Part shown: positions 44,013 through 56,660 of the stretch, one piece after another
Position numbering within the stretch: the first letter of the stretch is position 1
How the letters are laid out: every line of letters begins with the position of its first letter
Notes under the pieces: model-generated
What the model was told of the DNA's origin: nothing
The model's database searches: none
Seen by the model: the letters and a program-made list of their open reading frames with translations, nothing else
Made by a program: the position numbers and the translations under genes
Source: Galeopsis tetrahit
Lineage: Eukaryota > Streptophyta > Magnoliopsida > Lamiales > Lamiaceae
DNA length: 64,000 nt
Assembly: GCA_963675135.1 (NCBI GenBank)
Contig: OY776119.1
Location: 73,835,727-73,899,726, forward strand
Reading direction: 5' to 3'

Positions 44013-45613
44013 TGTTGGGAATAAAATGATTTTGATCTAAGATACCAAAACCCCTGATTGATGATGTACAAGTTAGTTGAGATATGCTCAAGTCATTGTT
44101 CAGGCAAGTTGTCCCAAAACACTTAATGTATAGTATGCTTAAGTTAAAATCTTAGAAATGTTATGAGATATTAGTAATCAGGATAGTTGTCCAAAGCTGA
44201 AATGTTAGGCAGCTTGATAGGTCTATAGGACAAAGTTGCTGATCTTTTCAAGACAAACTGATCAAATGGACAACCTGGCTGAAGAGTTCAAGAACACTGA
44301 AGCTGTGCTCATAAATGCAAATGATCAAGACAGTTGAAGTACAAATAATCAAGTGGATTAAGTGTCAAAAGCTTACAGAAGACATATTCAATGAAGCATT
44401 TATTGCCAATCATGCCTGAACCAAGCATTAAAGACTTAGAGCATTAAAGAGTGAGGCATTGAATGAGTGTTGGAACATTCTAAACTGCAGCAGGAATGTT
44501 CAGGGAGCTTGTCCCATCTGACCGTTGGTTGTGTGTAAAGTTTGCCACAAATCAACCTAGGACATTGTGCAAAATTGGAAACTGACACAAGTCTTCCCAG
44601 CCGCCTTTGTCAGAAGTCAACACATTCATTCAAACAACCATTGAAGACCTCTTTTACACAGTGGATAAAAGGATGTCAAGCTTCATAGCCGTTTTAATGG
44701 TGCTGCAAATAGACATATTTGAATTGCTAATCCCTCCAACGGTTAGTTGTTCAAATTGCCTATAAATACAGAAGTGATCAAAGGATTTCAGTATCCAACT
44801 ACAAGCTATCAAACTATCATCAAGCTTTCAAAAGGAAACCAAGTTGTTCACTAGAATTCCAAGTTTCCTGAATCACTTCAAGTCAGCTAAGCCAATCTTT
44901 GTAAACATCCTAGCTTAGCATTGAGATATCCTAAGCCTTTACACTGTTCTTACTGTAAAGGATATCTCTATTAGTTGGAACCAAACCTCAAACCTTATCT
45001 CATTTAGTGAAGAGAGTGTTTGTTGTAGAAGTGAGAAGTTAAGGACTGTTAGTAACACAGTCTTAACTCAGAGAGATTGAGCACTAGGACTCAAGTTATC
45101 CTAGGGATCAAAACACTAAGAGAGTGTTGTTGATCAGTGCACCTTGGCACTATAAAACAAGCTAATTCCATTGAGAAGGAATTATCCTGTTCAATCAGGG
45201 AAAGTGGATGTAGGAGCTTGAGTCTCTGAACCACTATAAATTTGTGTCTCATTTACTTACTGCATTCTTAACTTCACTCCATTCAATCATATTTCAAAGA
45301 TTCATAACTTAGTAAGTAAGAAAATCTGTTTTGGACAAAGTCCCTGATAACTTGTATTTTTCAGAAATCAACTTGGAGTATTTCTTTGAGTAAAGGCCAA
45401 CCACATTCCGCACTTAGAAACTCTTTTAGATATTTAGCCAACTGATCACTTAATAGTAATCAGTAGGACAAGTATCTATCAAAGTTCACACTCAGGCCAG
45501 TTGTGAGACAACTTGCCTGATAGGACCAGTTTATTAAAAAGAAAAGAATTTGCATACACAAGTGCATTCCCCCCCCCCCATACACTTGTGTTATACTCCA
45601 CCAAGGACCAACA
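44013..45613 (+). repeat. E3 3' LTR
   Basis: TGTTGGGAATAAAATG to AAGGACCAACA, followed by the target duplicate CACTT. The MSA site is at 44735-44745. The C run is 11 long here, 12 in the outer 5' LTR and 10 in the truncated copy. Confidence 0.95.
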
Positions 45614-45639
45614 CACTTTGTAAGTTATAATTAAATTTG

Positions 45640-48560
45640 AGGTACTAAAATTAAATTGAAATTGAGATTGATTCATTTCTTGAATTTAACTTTTTTTTTT
45701 CAATTCTTCTCTACTTAAATTCATTATCAGGAGAAAAATTTAAAAGAAGATTCTATTTGTTCAAATATTTAACCTCTATGTTCAAATATTTGTCTTAGAT
45801 TTAAGGTTTATATTTAGTACCTTGTATACCATTTAAATTTAGTAACTTATATTATATTCAATTATGTAATATAACTCAATTAAGGTTTAAGATTTATATT
45901 TGTACCTTGTATAACATATAAGTTTAGTAACTTATATAATATATTTAAATTCAATTTAAGTTTTAGTAACTTGGTAATATTAAAACTCAATTTAGAGTTA
46001 AAAGTTTATGTTTAGTACCTTATATACAATTTAAGTTTAACAACTTATATAATATTTCAATTTCAATTTAAGTTTTGGTAAGTCATGGACATTCAATTTA
46101 TATATGTAAATTTAATGAATGAATGAATCAATTTCAATTTAAGTTTAAGTTTAGTATCTTATATAATATTTAAATTTACTAAAACCTTTTAAGACTCAGA
46201 GTTTAGTACTTTATATGTATTAAAATTTAAGTTTAGTAACTTATTAATATCCAAAATCAATTTAAGTTTAAGGTTTATGACATTATGTTTAGTACCTTAT
46301 ATACAATTTAAGTTTAGCAACTTATGTGATATTCTAATTCAATTTAAGGTTTAATATCTTATGTTTATAGAATAATAAGAGATGTAACAAGAAAATTAAA
46401 CTTGCTGAGATGATTGAGAAATATTTTCTCTTATTTAAAATGGATAGTGATTTTATGTGACATGTTGAGAATGTGCAATTATTCAATCTCAATTTCAATT
46501 TCAATTTTAGTAACTTATGTAACATTCAAACTCAATTTAAATTTATGGTTTAATACTTTATATACCATTTAAGTTTAGTAACTTATGTAATATTCAAATT
46601 AAACTTATATTCAATTTATATAGTAATTGACTTGTTCCTATCTATAACGGCTATCTATTTATGATTGTCGTGTTGTATTTCTATTACATTGTGTTCTCGA
46701 TGTCAATCTTGAGATTGAAATTGGAGTACAGTTAATAGGAAATAGTAAGAATCAAATTTCTTCTGTTGATTGCGTTGAATATTTCTCCAATTGTTAGATT
46801 TAACCAATACACCTAAATATATTAGTAAAATAAAACAAATTAACTTTTTTTTCAATTCTTTTATACTTAAATCCATTATCAGGAGAAAAATTCAAAAAAA
46901 TACTCTCTTTGTTCAAATATTCACCTTCTTTATTCAAATATTTATCTTAAGTTTAAGGTTTATGTTTAGTACCTTATATACCATTTAAGTTAATTTATGT
47001 TATATTCAAATTCAATTATGTAAAATATTCAAACTCAATTAAGTTTAATGTTTATATTTGGTTACTTGTATAGCATATTAGCATATAAGTTTAGCAACTT
47101 ATTTAATATTTCAATTCAATTTAGGTTTAAAGTTTATGTTCGATACCTTATATAACATATATGTTTAATAACTTATGTAATATTATTCAAATTTAATTTC
47201 AATTTAACTTTTAGTAACTTTTTAAGTTTAAGGTTTATGACATTATGTTCAGTACCTTATTTACAACTTAAAAAATTGAATTAAAATATTATATAAGTTA
47301 CTAAACTTAAATTGTATATAAGGTACTAGGCATAAATTTTAAATTTGAATTAAGTTTGAATATTACATAAGTTAAAAAATTTAAATGGTACTTTCGTCCC
47401 TGAAAAGTTTGCATATCCACTCTTACAATATACACATATTTACCCTTCATCTAATATTTTTTGGGCACATCATACACTCAATCAAACTACGTTATTTACT
47501 TTATATAAAAGGTTTATAAAATTACCTCTAAGACTTTAAGGTCCCTCGGAAGGAACAAAGTAAAAGATTACCTCTAGCTTTGTTCACTGAATTTACAAAT
47601 ACCTTCTAATCCACCTAAAACTTACTATTCATATAGCCCAAAAGTGAAAGATGAAAATGCCTAATTTTGAGTCCAAAACTTCAAACTCAAATGTATTTTT
47701 ATGGTTACATGTGAGACCTTATACAATATAATTCTTATTGAACGATGGTGATATAATTAATCCTAAGAACATCAACGAAATTTTAGAATCAAACATAATG
47801 TACTAAAATAAAATAATTTATTTATTAAATTAAAATATATAAAATGAATTAAAATATTATATAAGTTTCTAAACTAATTGTATATAGCCTAAATTGAGTT
47901 TGAATATTATATAAATTATTAAACTTATAGTAATGCATATAAGATACCAAACATAAACCTTAAATCTAAATTGAGTTTGAATATTAGATAAGTTACATAA
48001 ATCTTAAATCTAAATCTAAATTGAGTTTTTTTTTTTATATTTCTTAAGTTTCTAAAACATAAATTGAAAATTGAATATTAAATATTAAATAAGTTACTAA
48101 AACTTAAATTAAAATTGAATGTGAATATTATATAGGGTCAATATTTGAACATTCTTATATTGCATAACGTACTAAAATAAAATAATTTATTTATTAAATT
48201 TAAATATATAAAATGACTAGACATAAATCTTAAACATAAATTGAGTTTGAATATTACATAAGTTACTTGGTATATAACCAACCATAAACCTTAAACCTAA
48301 ATTGCGTTTGAATATTACATAAGTTACTAAAACTTAAATAGAAAATTGAATATTACATAAGTTATTAAAATTTAAATTGAAATTGACTTTAAATATTAGC
48401 GAATATTTGAACACAAAAGATGAATATTTGAACAAATAATGTATTTTTTTGAATTTTTCTCCTAATAATGAATTTTTTTTAATTTAAATATTAAATAACA
48501 TACCAAATCCTAAATTAAATTTAAATATTGTACTAAACTTAAATCAATTCACATTAAATT
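45640..48560. repeat. AT-rich inverted array of degenerate short repeats (foldback-like)
   Basis: From about 45.8 to 47.27 kb a unit containing GTTTAGTAACTTATATAAT and CAATTTAAGTTTAAGG recurs with variations. From about 47.28 to 48.55 kb the same unit appears as reverse complement (ATTATATAAGTTACTAAAC). The outer ends also mirror each other: TTCATTATCAGGAGAAAAA near 45720 and TTTTTCTCCTAATAATGAA near 48453. Two unique stretches (about 46620-46790 and 47390-47770) interrupt it. Long inverted repeats built of tandem subrepeats are typical of foldback transposons. No transposase ORF is seen. Confidence 0.6.
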
Positions 48561-49440
48561 TATATAAATTAAATATTACATAATATTATGTATTATTGGG
48601 CTTATCTAAATATAAGGCCCAAATGCCCAATAATTGACCTAAAAGCAGGCATCCCCATTTTACAGATCCAATTCTTCTTCTTTCTCCATAAAAGCAGCGT
48701 TTTCTTCTCCCATAGCAGCGAGGCGGTACGAGACTACAACGGCGAACGGGCGGCAGTTGCACCCGGCGACGAGATTTCTATTTTTTTTAATTGCTCGCAA
48801 CTCGTTGGCGGCCGGCGACGGAGGGTAAAGACAACTAAAAAAATTATATTCCTTTCTTATCTATTGACGAACCTTTTCGAAGATATATAGTCGGTCATCG
48901 GATTTCTTCCCTACCTTTTCGAAAATATATCGCCGTTCATCGGATTTCTCCTCCGGGACTGGAAAGATTTCGAAGAAACCATCAAAAATAAAAAAAATCT
49001 CAAGGAGAGGGTCATCGGATTTACTCGCTAGGAGGTCCGGTTGCAAAAATCTTCCTATGCCGGAATTATTTTGGGGAAGAAGGTGGAATATTTTTGGGAA
49101 GACAAAAAGCTAAAAGTAAAAAGTAAGAAAGGGATTTTTTTTTTTTAAAATCTAAATTTGCTTCAGGGTACTTGCTTCAGTTGTCATCTTCAATCCAAGC
49201 CAAGCCAACTCAAATCAGAAATCAAGTCCAGTAATTGCAGACGTGAACTAATCGCCGATCACTGATTTCATCGCCCGGACAACATTGTGAAGAAAGTGAA
49301 ATTGTTTTTGGGGAAGTGAGTGGAAAAGTCTCATCATTGGGAAGATAAAAAAGTGAAAAGCAAAAAGCAAGTAAATGGATTCTTTAATTTTAAAACATAT
49401 ATCACCTCAGAGTTAATATAGTATTTTTCCTCACAAATTG
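48561..49440 (+). other. Promoter/5'-UTR-like GC-richer segment with local duplications
   Basis: Contains GGGCTT and AGGCCCAAATGCCCAATAA (site II-like elements of plant housekeeping promoters), then a CT-rich and GC-rich stretch like a 5' UTR. A unit of about 55 bp with TCATCGGATTT is repeated near 48893, 48939 and 49013. A block of about 90 bp (GGGAAGACAAAAAGCTAAAAG-like) recurs near 49095 and 49340. No convincing ORF; probably a dead promoter or duplicated gene start. Confidence 0.4.
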
Positions 49441-50287
49441 GGAGCTCAATTCCGCGTTGATTTTGTGTGGGAGTGGATTGCTGTAGGTCATCCCTTATGA
49501 CCCACAAGGGACCTAACAGTGATCCCCTTTAAAAAATCATCAAACTCTTCAAAATTAACTAAATTAATTATATATATTTTGGTTGATTAATTTAATTAAA
49601 ATAATTAAAGCTAAAAAAATAATAAATCTAATAATTTTTTTAATTTAGTTTATTTTTTAAAATATTTTTAAATTGTATTTAGCTTTATTTATTATTTTAA
49701 TTTAATATTTATTTAAGATTGAGTTGATTTTTTTTTTTTATTTTTAGTTTTATTTTGTTTTTATAAATTTTGAATCCTTAATTGATTTTTTTTATTTATT
49801 TAATATTTTTCAAACTTGATTAAAGTTTTTTCAATTTAATTATTTAGAAAATTTAGTTGAGTTTTTAATTGATTTTTCCATTAATTTTTTTTTAATGTTT
49901 AGTTGATTTTTAAAAAATATTTTTAATTTTTATTTAGATTTTTCGTATTATTGAATATTATTTAATTAATTAATTTTTTAAATTTTTGCACGATTTAGTT
50001 TTAATATTTTTTAGTATATACGATTTAGTTTAATATTTTTTAGTATTTATTCAGTTTATATTTGTTTTGAAGGATGAAAGGTAAATAGGATAGAATTTGA
50101 GTGTTATTAATAATAAAAATTGATGTTTAAATTTTAGTGGGATGTGTATAACATTTTATGGTGTCTTGTAGTCTCACTCCTACAGAAAATGAGGAAATAA
50201 AGAATTAAATATAAGATGTCAAGAATATAATAATTCTTCAAATTGAAACGTAATCGATGTCAAGTATATATGAATCTAGGTTTGAGC

Positions 50288-50432
50288 GAAATTAAATATC
50301 TGAAAACTTGAAGCTATTTGAAAGAATGTCAAGTATATATGGAAATTAAATATCTGAAAACTTGAAGCTATTTGAAAGAATGTTAAGTATATATGAATCT
50401 AGGTTTGAGCGAAATTAAATATCTGAAAACTA
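50288..50432. repeat. 54-bp tandem repeat, about 2.4 copies
   Basis: Units starting GAAATTAAATATCTGAAAAC occur at 50288, 50342 and 50411 (partial), and AGGTTTGAGC precedes the first and third. Confidence 0.8.
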
Positions 50433-50467
50433 AAGTCCGAACTTGACTCGTGGGTTGGATTAAAGTT

Positions 50468-50480
50468 TGCTCTGATACCA
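50468..50480 (-). mobile_element. Relic of a minus-strand Copia element (PBS)
   Basis: TGCTCTGATACCA is the reverse complement of the tRNA-Met primer site with its following A. No LTR pair is recognisable around it. Confidence 0.5.
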
Positions 50481-50769
50481 TGAAAAAATTCCGTCTCATT
50501 TAAAAGTTCGAACTTATAAGAAGGGTGAGAATTAATTATTGTATATTAATTCCTAACACTATTAACCTAAGCTTATGAACTTTGAAGACCATTAATTTGG
50601 TTTAAATCTAAAACTTAGCCGTGTATACACTTTCCTAATTGTGCAACCCAAAGTAGTAACAGTACAAACCTTCAAAGGAGGCTAATGATATGGCACACTG
50701 CTGTAACATATCGAATTCAATGGCTCTCTATGTCATGTTCGAACAAAGCGCAAAACTCTAGCTTTAAAT

Positions 50770-50853
50770 GGGATCGCCGCAAGTGGACGGTGGAATTGAT
50801 CCCACAGAATTAGTCGGCCCTTAGACAGAATACCCGAGACTTCAAAAAAAATT
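50770..50853 (+). mobile_element. Possible SINE 3' fragment
   Basis: GGGATCGCCGCAAGTGG ... ATTAGTCGGCCC ... ACCCGAGACTTC ends in an A run. The wording resembles tails of plant Au-type SINEs. No A/B boxes are present, so it would be truncated. Confidence 0.3.
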
Positions 50854-51453
50854 ACACGAGTAGAACGTTGGGCAGACAAAATGAAGCGACTGCTCAATTG
50901 CAATGTGCATTCACGCCTTCACGAAAAGCAAACATAACCCAGGCATTCAAAGAAAATTTTCATATAACTCTTAGTTTTCTAGTTTCTACTCTAGATCGAA
51001 CTACTTGTCTAAATTTAGGATATGAGTATGTTGAGATATGCATATCAATCAGAATTAAATGTCGATGGCTGTTGTCAATATTCTCATTTGTAATTTTCAT
51101 AGATGAAAATTATGTATAGGTCTAGAATTAAATCTCTAGATTAGTGGATCTTGATTCTCTGCAGTGTTGTATATAATGGGGCTTTCCCATCATTCTGAAT
51201 GTGCACAACACTTTAGCAAGTACGTTGTTTTTCCCATATCAAATTCTTCAGAGAAAAAATACTGGTCAGCTGATAATGATATCATGCACGGATCAACATG
51301 AAAGAATCGCCAACTCGAACTATCCTCTGCATCATCAAAATGATTAAGAGTACGATTTATCAGAAAAAATAATAATATTTACACGTATGAAAATGAAGTA
51401 GCAGAATATGTAAGAAAATTAATCAGCAAAATGAACTCTGACCTTCTTCAGGA

Positions 51454-54400
51454 CTAGTTCCTCCGCGCCTTTGCTCTGTGGGTCTTCCACTGCTTTAACA
51501 AATGGGCTATGCCCTCCTTTAGAAAAGCCCTCCTGTTCTCGCGCGTATTCCACAACTCAGGTACTGGGTACCTGCCGCTGGGGTTGTACTCATTTAGCTC
51601 ACTTAGAGCCTTCGTCACTGCCTCAAAGACTTCGTCACCTAAATCACTTTTCAATTCTTTGAGCTTTTCATCATTTTCATCAAGTACTTCCTAGGAATTG
51701 CACAAAAGTTAGTTTCACAAAATGATAAGTAATAAACCTGTCACTGTAAATAATGATAAGAAAGAACATAACAACGCATTCTGGTAAGTGGATGCATATT
51801 TTAAGTGCCCTGGAATATTATGAGTACAGAACGCAGATGAAGGGAAGACTTATATATGTATGTATGTATGCATATTTATATACATTGGTACAACATATAA
51901 ACACATATACATGTGATGTGTATGAAGTGTATGATATGTACTCCCTCCTATTCAAAATGTATGAAACCTTTGACTTATGTACACATATTAAGAAAATTAA
52001 TGACTTCTTACTATTCTCTTAATTTGTTGCTCTAGAATTCTACACTATACATTAAAAATTATTACTATCTAAGTTATTATTAATTAGTTTGAGGGTAATT
52101 TAGGAAAAAGTGTAAATAATTTGCAATGAAAAGTGTAAAACGTCATATATTATGAATAGGTGGGAGTACATATTAGGTTTGACTTCAGAATCAGTCAAAA
52201 CCAAATTACAAAACCCAAGTATATTCTTTAAAAGCATGAATGAGTGATGCATGCATACCTTTGCCGTTTCTCCTTCCATGACTACCTTATATGGATGCCA
52301 ATTTGAATCCATGATGTGATCTTCCCATAAGGAACACAGCTCCGCTGCTTTTTCCATCGCGTCTTCATCACTATACTTTTTCTTTACAGCACGCAAAAAT
52401 GGCTTTCCATCAACCTCTCCCATTCTCTTGACGCGAATGTAGGCCCGGCTATCCTTATAAGCCTATGCATGTAAACATCAAAATAAAGATGAAGTCTGGA
52501 CATATAAGTCATAGCAATCAGTAATTAGAACCATTAAAACTTTGTTTCTCTATTGCATTTTCTATTAAGTTTCAGTAACCACACATGACTTTATTATTAC
52601 AAGTAAAACAAAATGGCAACCATAAAGCTAGAACATGTGGCCGACAAGGAGAATGGAGACATTTTCGCAAAGTAATTCTTCTACCTTTTTCCAAGCATTT
52701 ATTCTTTGTGTTCGGAAGAAAGAAAGAAAGAAAAGGGAGTGCAAAAAGCCGTCAGAATGATAAAACCATGAGACTCATATTAAAATAATTTAACTGCAAC
52801 AATTAATAAGATTTGATCATGATGAGATTGTTTACACAATTGACATGCAATTCCCAAATTCTGAACTGTGAGAGGCTGATATAAGTTTTGTGCTCACTAT
52901 GGGCATGATTTAGTTAAACACTACTCTTAGATCGGGGGCTTGTTTGTTATGTGGGCTGGGATGTGGTGGGTTTGTCTACACTTGGATGTGTAAACCTTGG
53001 TATGCGTATCCATCTTTTGTTTGCTTGCACCATTCTGAATTGGATTAACACACCAAATATTCATTTGCTATGTAGGTACAACACCGGAGATAACATATGA
53101 TTTACATTATTTTCCAAATCTGCCCCCATGGACAGAGTATTTCTTCAAATAATGTAGAAAATTGAGGTTATGGAAGATATGAGACCGCTTCAAGTTCTGA
53201 TTTTAAACAGTTCATCAGGCAAAAGTTACTACCTTTTGGGGTTAAAATTGGATTTTTTTTTTTTTTTTAAACTTCCAGATGGTTTTATGAATAATATCTG
53301 TATTGGTTGGATACAATAGCACATGAATGAAGTGAGTTAGTGTATCTATCAGCCACTAATTCTTCTTAAAACTCCCCACATATTCTAGCCACTCCTAAAT
53401 CTTATCAGTAGGTGAGGCTCTTGTGTCAGGGAAATGAATACCAAATTTCCAGTAAACTCAACAAGTCAACAGAGAGCCTCTCAAACAGCAAAGTAAGAAA
53501 TTTCTTAGGGCATGGTACCACTAACAGGAGTTCCAAGTCCATTCCATCATCTAACACAATCGGTCTCACTTATTTCCTAACATAAAAAATTGCTATTAGA
53601 GCTTTCCATTTAGTTGGATGATTTGAAATTGAGATTAATAAATAAAAGACATCTGTAGGTACATGTACCAGGGAACACAATTACAGAACCACAATATTCT
53701 GTGGTTAATCAGCTACGCAAATTTTAAATTAGTAAAACAAGGAACACTTGGGGCAAGAAAAAGAAGAAAAAAGAACTCACAATATGCAGCTGCTTACGAG
53801 CTTCTTGCACCTCGTCATTGGTCATTCTCTCCTTGATGATAAGGTTTTGATTTAGAGATTCCAGGTCATCAAGTTCTTCTTCTTTATCCTTAAGCTCCTC
53901 TTCAATTGACTCCAGCTTCTTCTTCTCTTCTATATCTCCTTCCTCTGTCACGCGTTTCATCACCTCCACTGCACCCCTCATGCGCTCAATCTCCAACTCC
54001 AACGCTTGCTTCTGATCAAGTTTCGCCTCAAGTTCTATTATCTTTTTGTGTAGGAGTTCCTTTTGGCTCTGTCATCAAAAGCCAATGAAAATCCATCAAA
54101 GACATTAAGCGCAAGGAACTTATGCAAATATTAAAAGAATATAAATGAATATTGGACCTTATGTTCATCTGCAAGTTTCAGCATGTCTTTATCTGCCTTA
54201 TCCTGTTCCAAGATTGCCATCTCATTCTGCAGAAAGTCACTGGGTCATTATAACTTTTTACAGTTTTTTCTTTTTTCAGATAAGGAACATAGAGAAAACA
54301 TCAGTAATAACAAAAACGATCTTCCTGTAACAACCCATGATCCAAAAATCCATTTTCCTAATCATTTATGCAGAGAGTTTGCTAAAATTCTAACTCATTA

Positions 54401-55778
54401 ACAAAAAAAGAATACCATTGCTTTAAGGTTATCAAGGTTCTTCTTTTCACTCTCATTCAGAGCTTCAATTCGATCCAATTCTTTCTCCTTTAACCTTAGC
54501 TCTCTTCTGCGAGCATCCAGTTCTGCCTTACTTCTCTCATGCTCCTCAGAAATTTTCCGGAGCTGATAAGATGCAATGTCCTGCATTTTCTTCATCTCTT
54601 TCAAAACAAACATAAAAAAACCAGGGATTAGTTGTTTTATTGCATTATTCCTAAAACAGATTACATGTAGTAGCTGTAATTATCATTTCAGTAAGTGTTG
54701 GGGTTTATATAGTACCTTCATTGTAGTTTTGATTCATCACTTCATTTTGCGCCATAACATTCTTTGTTATCATTTCAGTCTTGCTGATGTTCACTGTTAT
54801 CTCTTCACATTTCCTCTTCTTTGACTCCAGTTCATTAGTCAGAGTACACACTAGGGAGAAATTTTTCCTTTCGGCCGAGTTTTGTATTTCAGACACGGTT
54901 GTAAGATCTCCATTCTTCTGAAGGTGCTTGCCAATAAGACCCCTTCCATAGTAATCTTCTTCACGGGCAAGCCAGGCGTACGGCTTATCTCCCTTATACC
55001 TGTTTGCATACCAAGCTCTCTTTCCATGGTGATCTACTTCAAATGCCTTCTCAAAATCCAGAGCATTCGTGAATCCCTCCCAGTCTTTGTTGAATGTAAC
55101 AATTGCAAACCCCGAGTGACCACGAAAGTCCCACAATGGATGAACCTTCATAGGATTATATCCTTGTTTAGCCCACTCCTCTTTCAGTTTTTTCCCACCA
55201 TCACCCACATACTTCCCATCCTTTTTCTCAACTGGAATATTAGCAATTATAGCCATCCATGGCCAAACTATACGCTCGTCGTCACCTTTACGAGCAGACT
55301 TCCCTACAGCTTCCTGAGGATGTGATTGCAAGTCATGTTCAATTTTTCCCCCACCAGACTTCAGTGATGCGCCTTTGACTTCTAGTGAATCGGTGACAAT
55401 TTGTCCAGGCTCAATGTCTAAATCATCCGCTCTAGCTGTATTATGTCCTTCACTTGCTGACACCAATTCCTTAGGAATTCTCTCAATTGATCGTGATGCT
55501 TCTTCTTTCCTCTGGCCATAACGATCCAAGTACCTAAGCAGCCCGTGATGTCTAGCTTTGTCTCTGGAGCTCGCACTTTTTGATTCCCTTGCAATTCGAG
55601 ATGCATGTCTTTCTAGCTCCGAGAAACTATACTCAGCTCTCCTGCGATCCTCGCAATAAGGGCATCGGAGGTACTTCCCAGCACCACTGATTTTGACTTT
55701 TCCATCCCTCAACTCTTTATAGCACCTATACTCTAAATCTTCTAACTCAGAGTACCTGGTGCCTCTTCTTCCAGACAT
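51454..55778 (-). CDS. FDM/IDN2-like XS-XH domain protein of RNA-directed DNA methylation
   Basis: Six coding exons fit GT-AG borders and keep frame: 55778-54716, 54597-54416, 54226-54158, 54068-53781, 52462-52259 and 51690-51454, giving 680 residues. I chose the ATG at 55778 (MSGRRGTRYSEL). A zf-XS finger begins at Cys39-x2-Cys42 (YLRCPYCEDRR) with His near 58. The XS domain covers about residues 165-285 (ERIVWPWMAIIANIP, HSGFAIVTFNKDW). Exons 2-4 encode a long coiled coil, and exons 5-6 the XH domain (GEVDGKPFLRAVKKKYSD to LLKQWKTHRAKARRN). The family (Arabidopsis FDM1-5, IDN2, related to SGS3) binds double-stranded RNA and supports de novo methylation of transposons by the Pol V/DRM2 branch, in the nucleus. 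Length fits the family. The ortholog within FDM1-5 is not resolved. A Stowaway MITE lies in the last intron. Confidence 0.93.
51941..52166. mobile_element. Stowaway-like MITE in the last intron of the FDM-like gene
   Basis: Terminal repeats CTCCCTCCTATTCA and TGAATAGGTGGGAG are flanked by TA on both sides (51939-51940 and 52167-52168), 226 bp, AT-rich interior with no ORF. This is the Tc1/mariner MITE signature. Confidence 0.82.
52463..53780 (-). other. Large fourth coding intron of the FDM-like gene
   Basis: 1318 bp between the coiled-coil exon and the XH exon. It starts GTGAGT after ...CTGCATATT and ends ACATGCATAG on the minus strand. Nothing clearly coding or repetitive was recognised apart from T-rich runs near 53250. 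Confidence 0.7.
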
Positions 55779-56660
55779 CTTCAACTCTTTAATTCCTTAT
55801 TAATGAAGAAAAGGAAAAGACAAAATAATAAGTCGAAAGGGATTTGGAAAAAAAATACTACATGTAACACTAAATAGGTTCAAATAAGCTGCATTTTAGT
55901 TTGTTTACAATTGAAAATAAACAGAGAATGCTGAACTCTTGCTTTAAACTAACATGTAACTTCATCAGATTTAAACCACATTAATTGACTTCTGCTTGTT
56001 TAGTTGTTCATGCCTTTCCATGAGCTATTTTGTCTCTTCGTTACTTGATTGATTAAACATCTATTTAGCTAAGTTAAGTTTATATAGTTTTCAAATTAAC
56101 ATCCTCAAAACATGAGATTTTGAATTTCTTTGATTTTAGCTTCTGTAGAACTTTTATTTCGTCAACAGCATCTTGAAACGGTAATTTATTTGCACGGATA
56201 AGGAGAGAAATCAAGCCATCATTACATATACAAATAAGTAGAAATTAAACAAAGCCGCTAGAATAAATATGCCATCAACTTTTACCATACATAAATGTAC
56301 AATCAACACTTTTCATAACTATCGTAGGTGAAGAATTAAATGATCGTACCTCAAAACCAAAGATTCCTCGTGATCTGAGAATTTTTGAGGGTTTAGAACT
56401 TCAAAATTCCTTTTTCTTAGTAGAAATGATATCTGTATGGGTAATGATCGAAATCACAGTAAATAAGGCGTAAAATCTCAATCTCAAGCTCTGAATGGAA
56501 GATTCCAGAGAGCAAATGCTTCAAGCCGCCGGTTTCTGGAGTGAGGCAAAAAAACGGCAGAAGAAGGAAGCTGAATTTGCCAAATACAGAAAGTGAGGCG
56601 AGGGTTTTGGCAAAATGAGAAATCCAGAAAACTCGTGAGTTTTGTATTTATGGAAACCAG
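55779..56660 (-). promoter_or_regulatory. 5' UTR with intron and core promoter of the FDM-like gene
   Basis: On the minus strand a donor (TTTTGAG/GTACGATC at 56350/56349) and an acceptor (TTAATAAG/GAATTAAAG at 55796/55795) suggest a 5'-UTR intron of about 550 bp ending 17 bp before the ATG. The upstream UTR exon would run to about 56620. A TATA-like CATAAATAC lies at 56644-56652. Antisense and short frames here are not genes. Confidence 0.55.

Larger units (their letters stand above)
26379..45613 (+). mobile_element. E3: very young Sirevirus-like Copia element, rearranged at its 5' side
   Basis: Outer ends TG 26379 and CA 45613 are flanked by CACTT (26374-26378 and 45614-45618), which overlaps the TTACA copy of E1 by two bases. 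The outer LTRs (1602 and 1601 bp) differ at about 7 positions by eye. The 5' LTR is not followed by the PBS: 27981-32258 holds foreign DNA, an inverted LTR fragment and a truncated LTR before the PBS at 32261. The body then runs gag, pol, spacer, a 1587-codon extra ORF, polypurine tract and 3' LTR. Only two in-frame stops (36393 in pol, 39087 in the extra ORF) are seen. Excluding the foreign part it is about 15 kb. Confidence 0.9.
49441..51453. other. AT-rich intergenic region downstream of the FDM-like gene
   Basis: No gene seen. Extremely T-rich from 49540 to 50100. It contains the tandem repeat at 50288, a reverse-oriented Copia PBS relic at 50468 and a SINE-like tail at 50770, given separately. 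The last 300 bp probably hold the 3' UTR of the minus-strand gene. Confidence 0.6.

Noticed and set aside
48588..49046. Short ORFs near the GC-rich segment
   Set aside because: No recognisable domain, codon use is random-looking, and the segment contains tandem duplications.
50288..50432. CRISPR-like array
   Set aside because: Contiguous tandem repeat without unique spacers in a eukaryotic genome.
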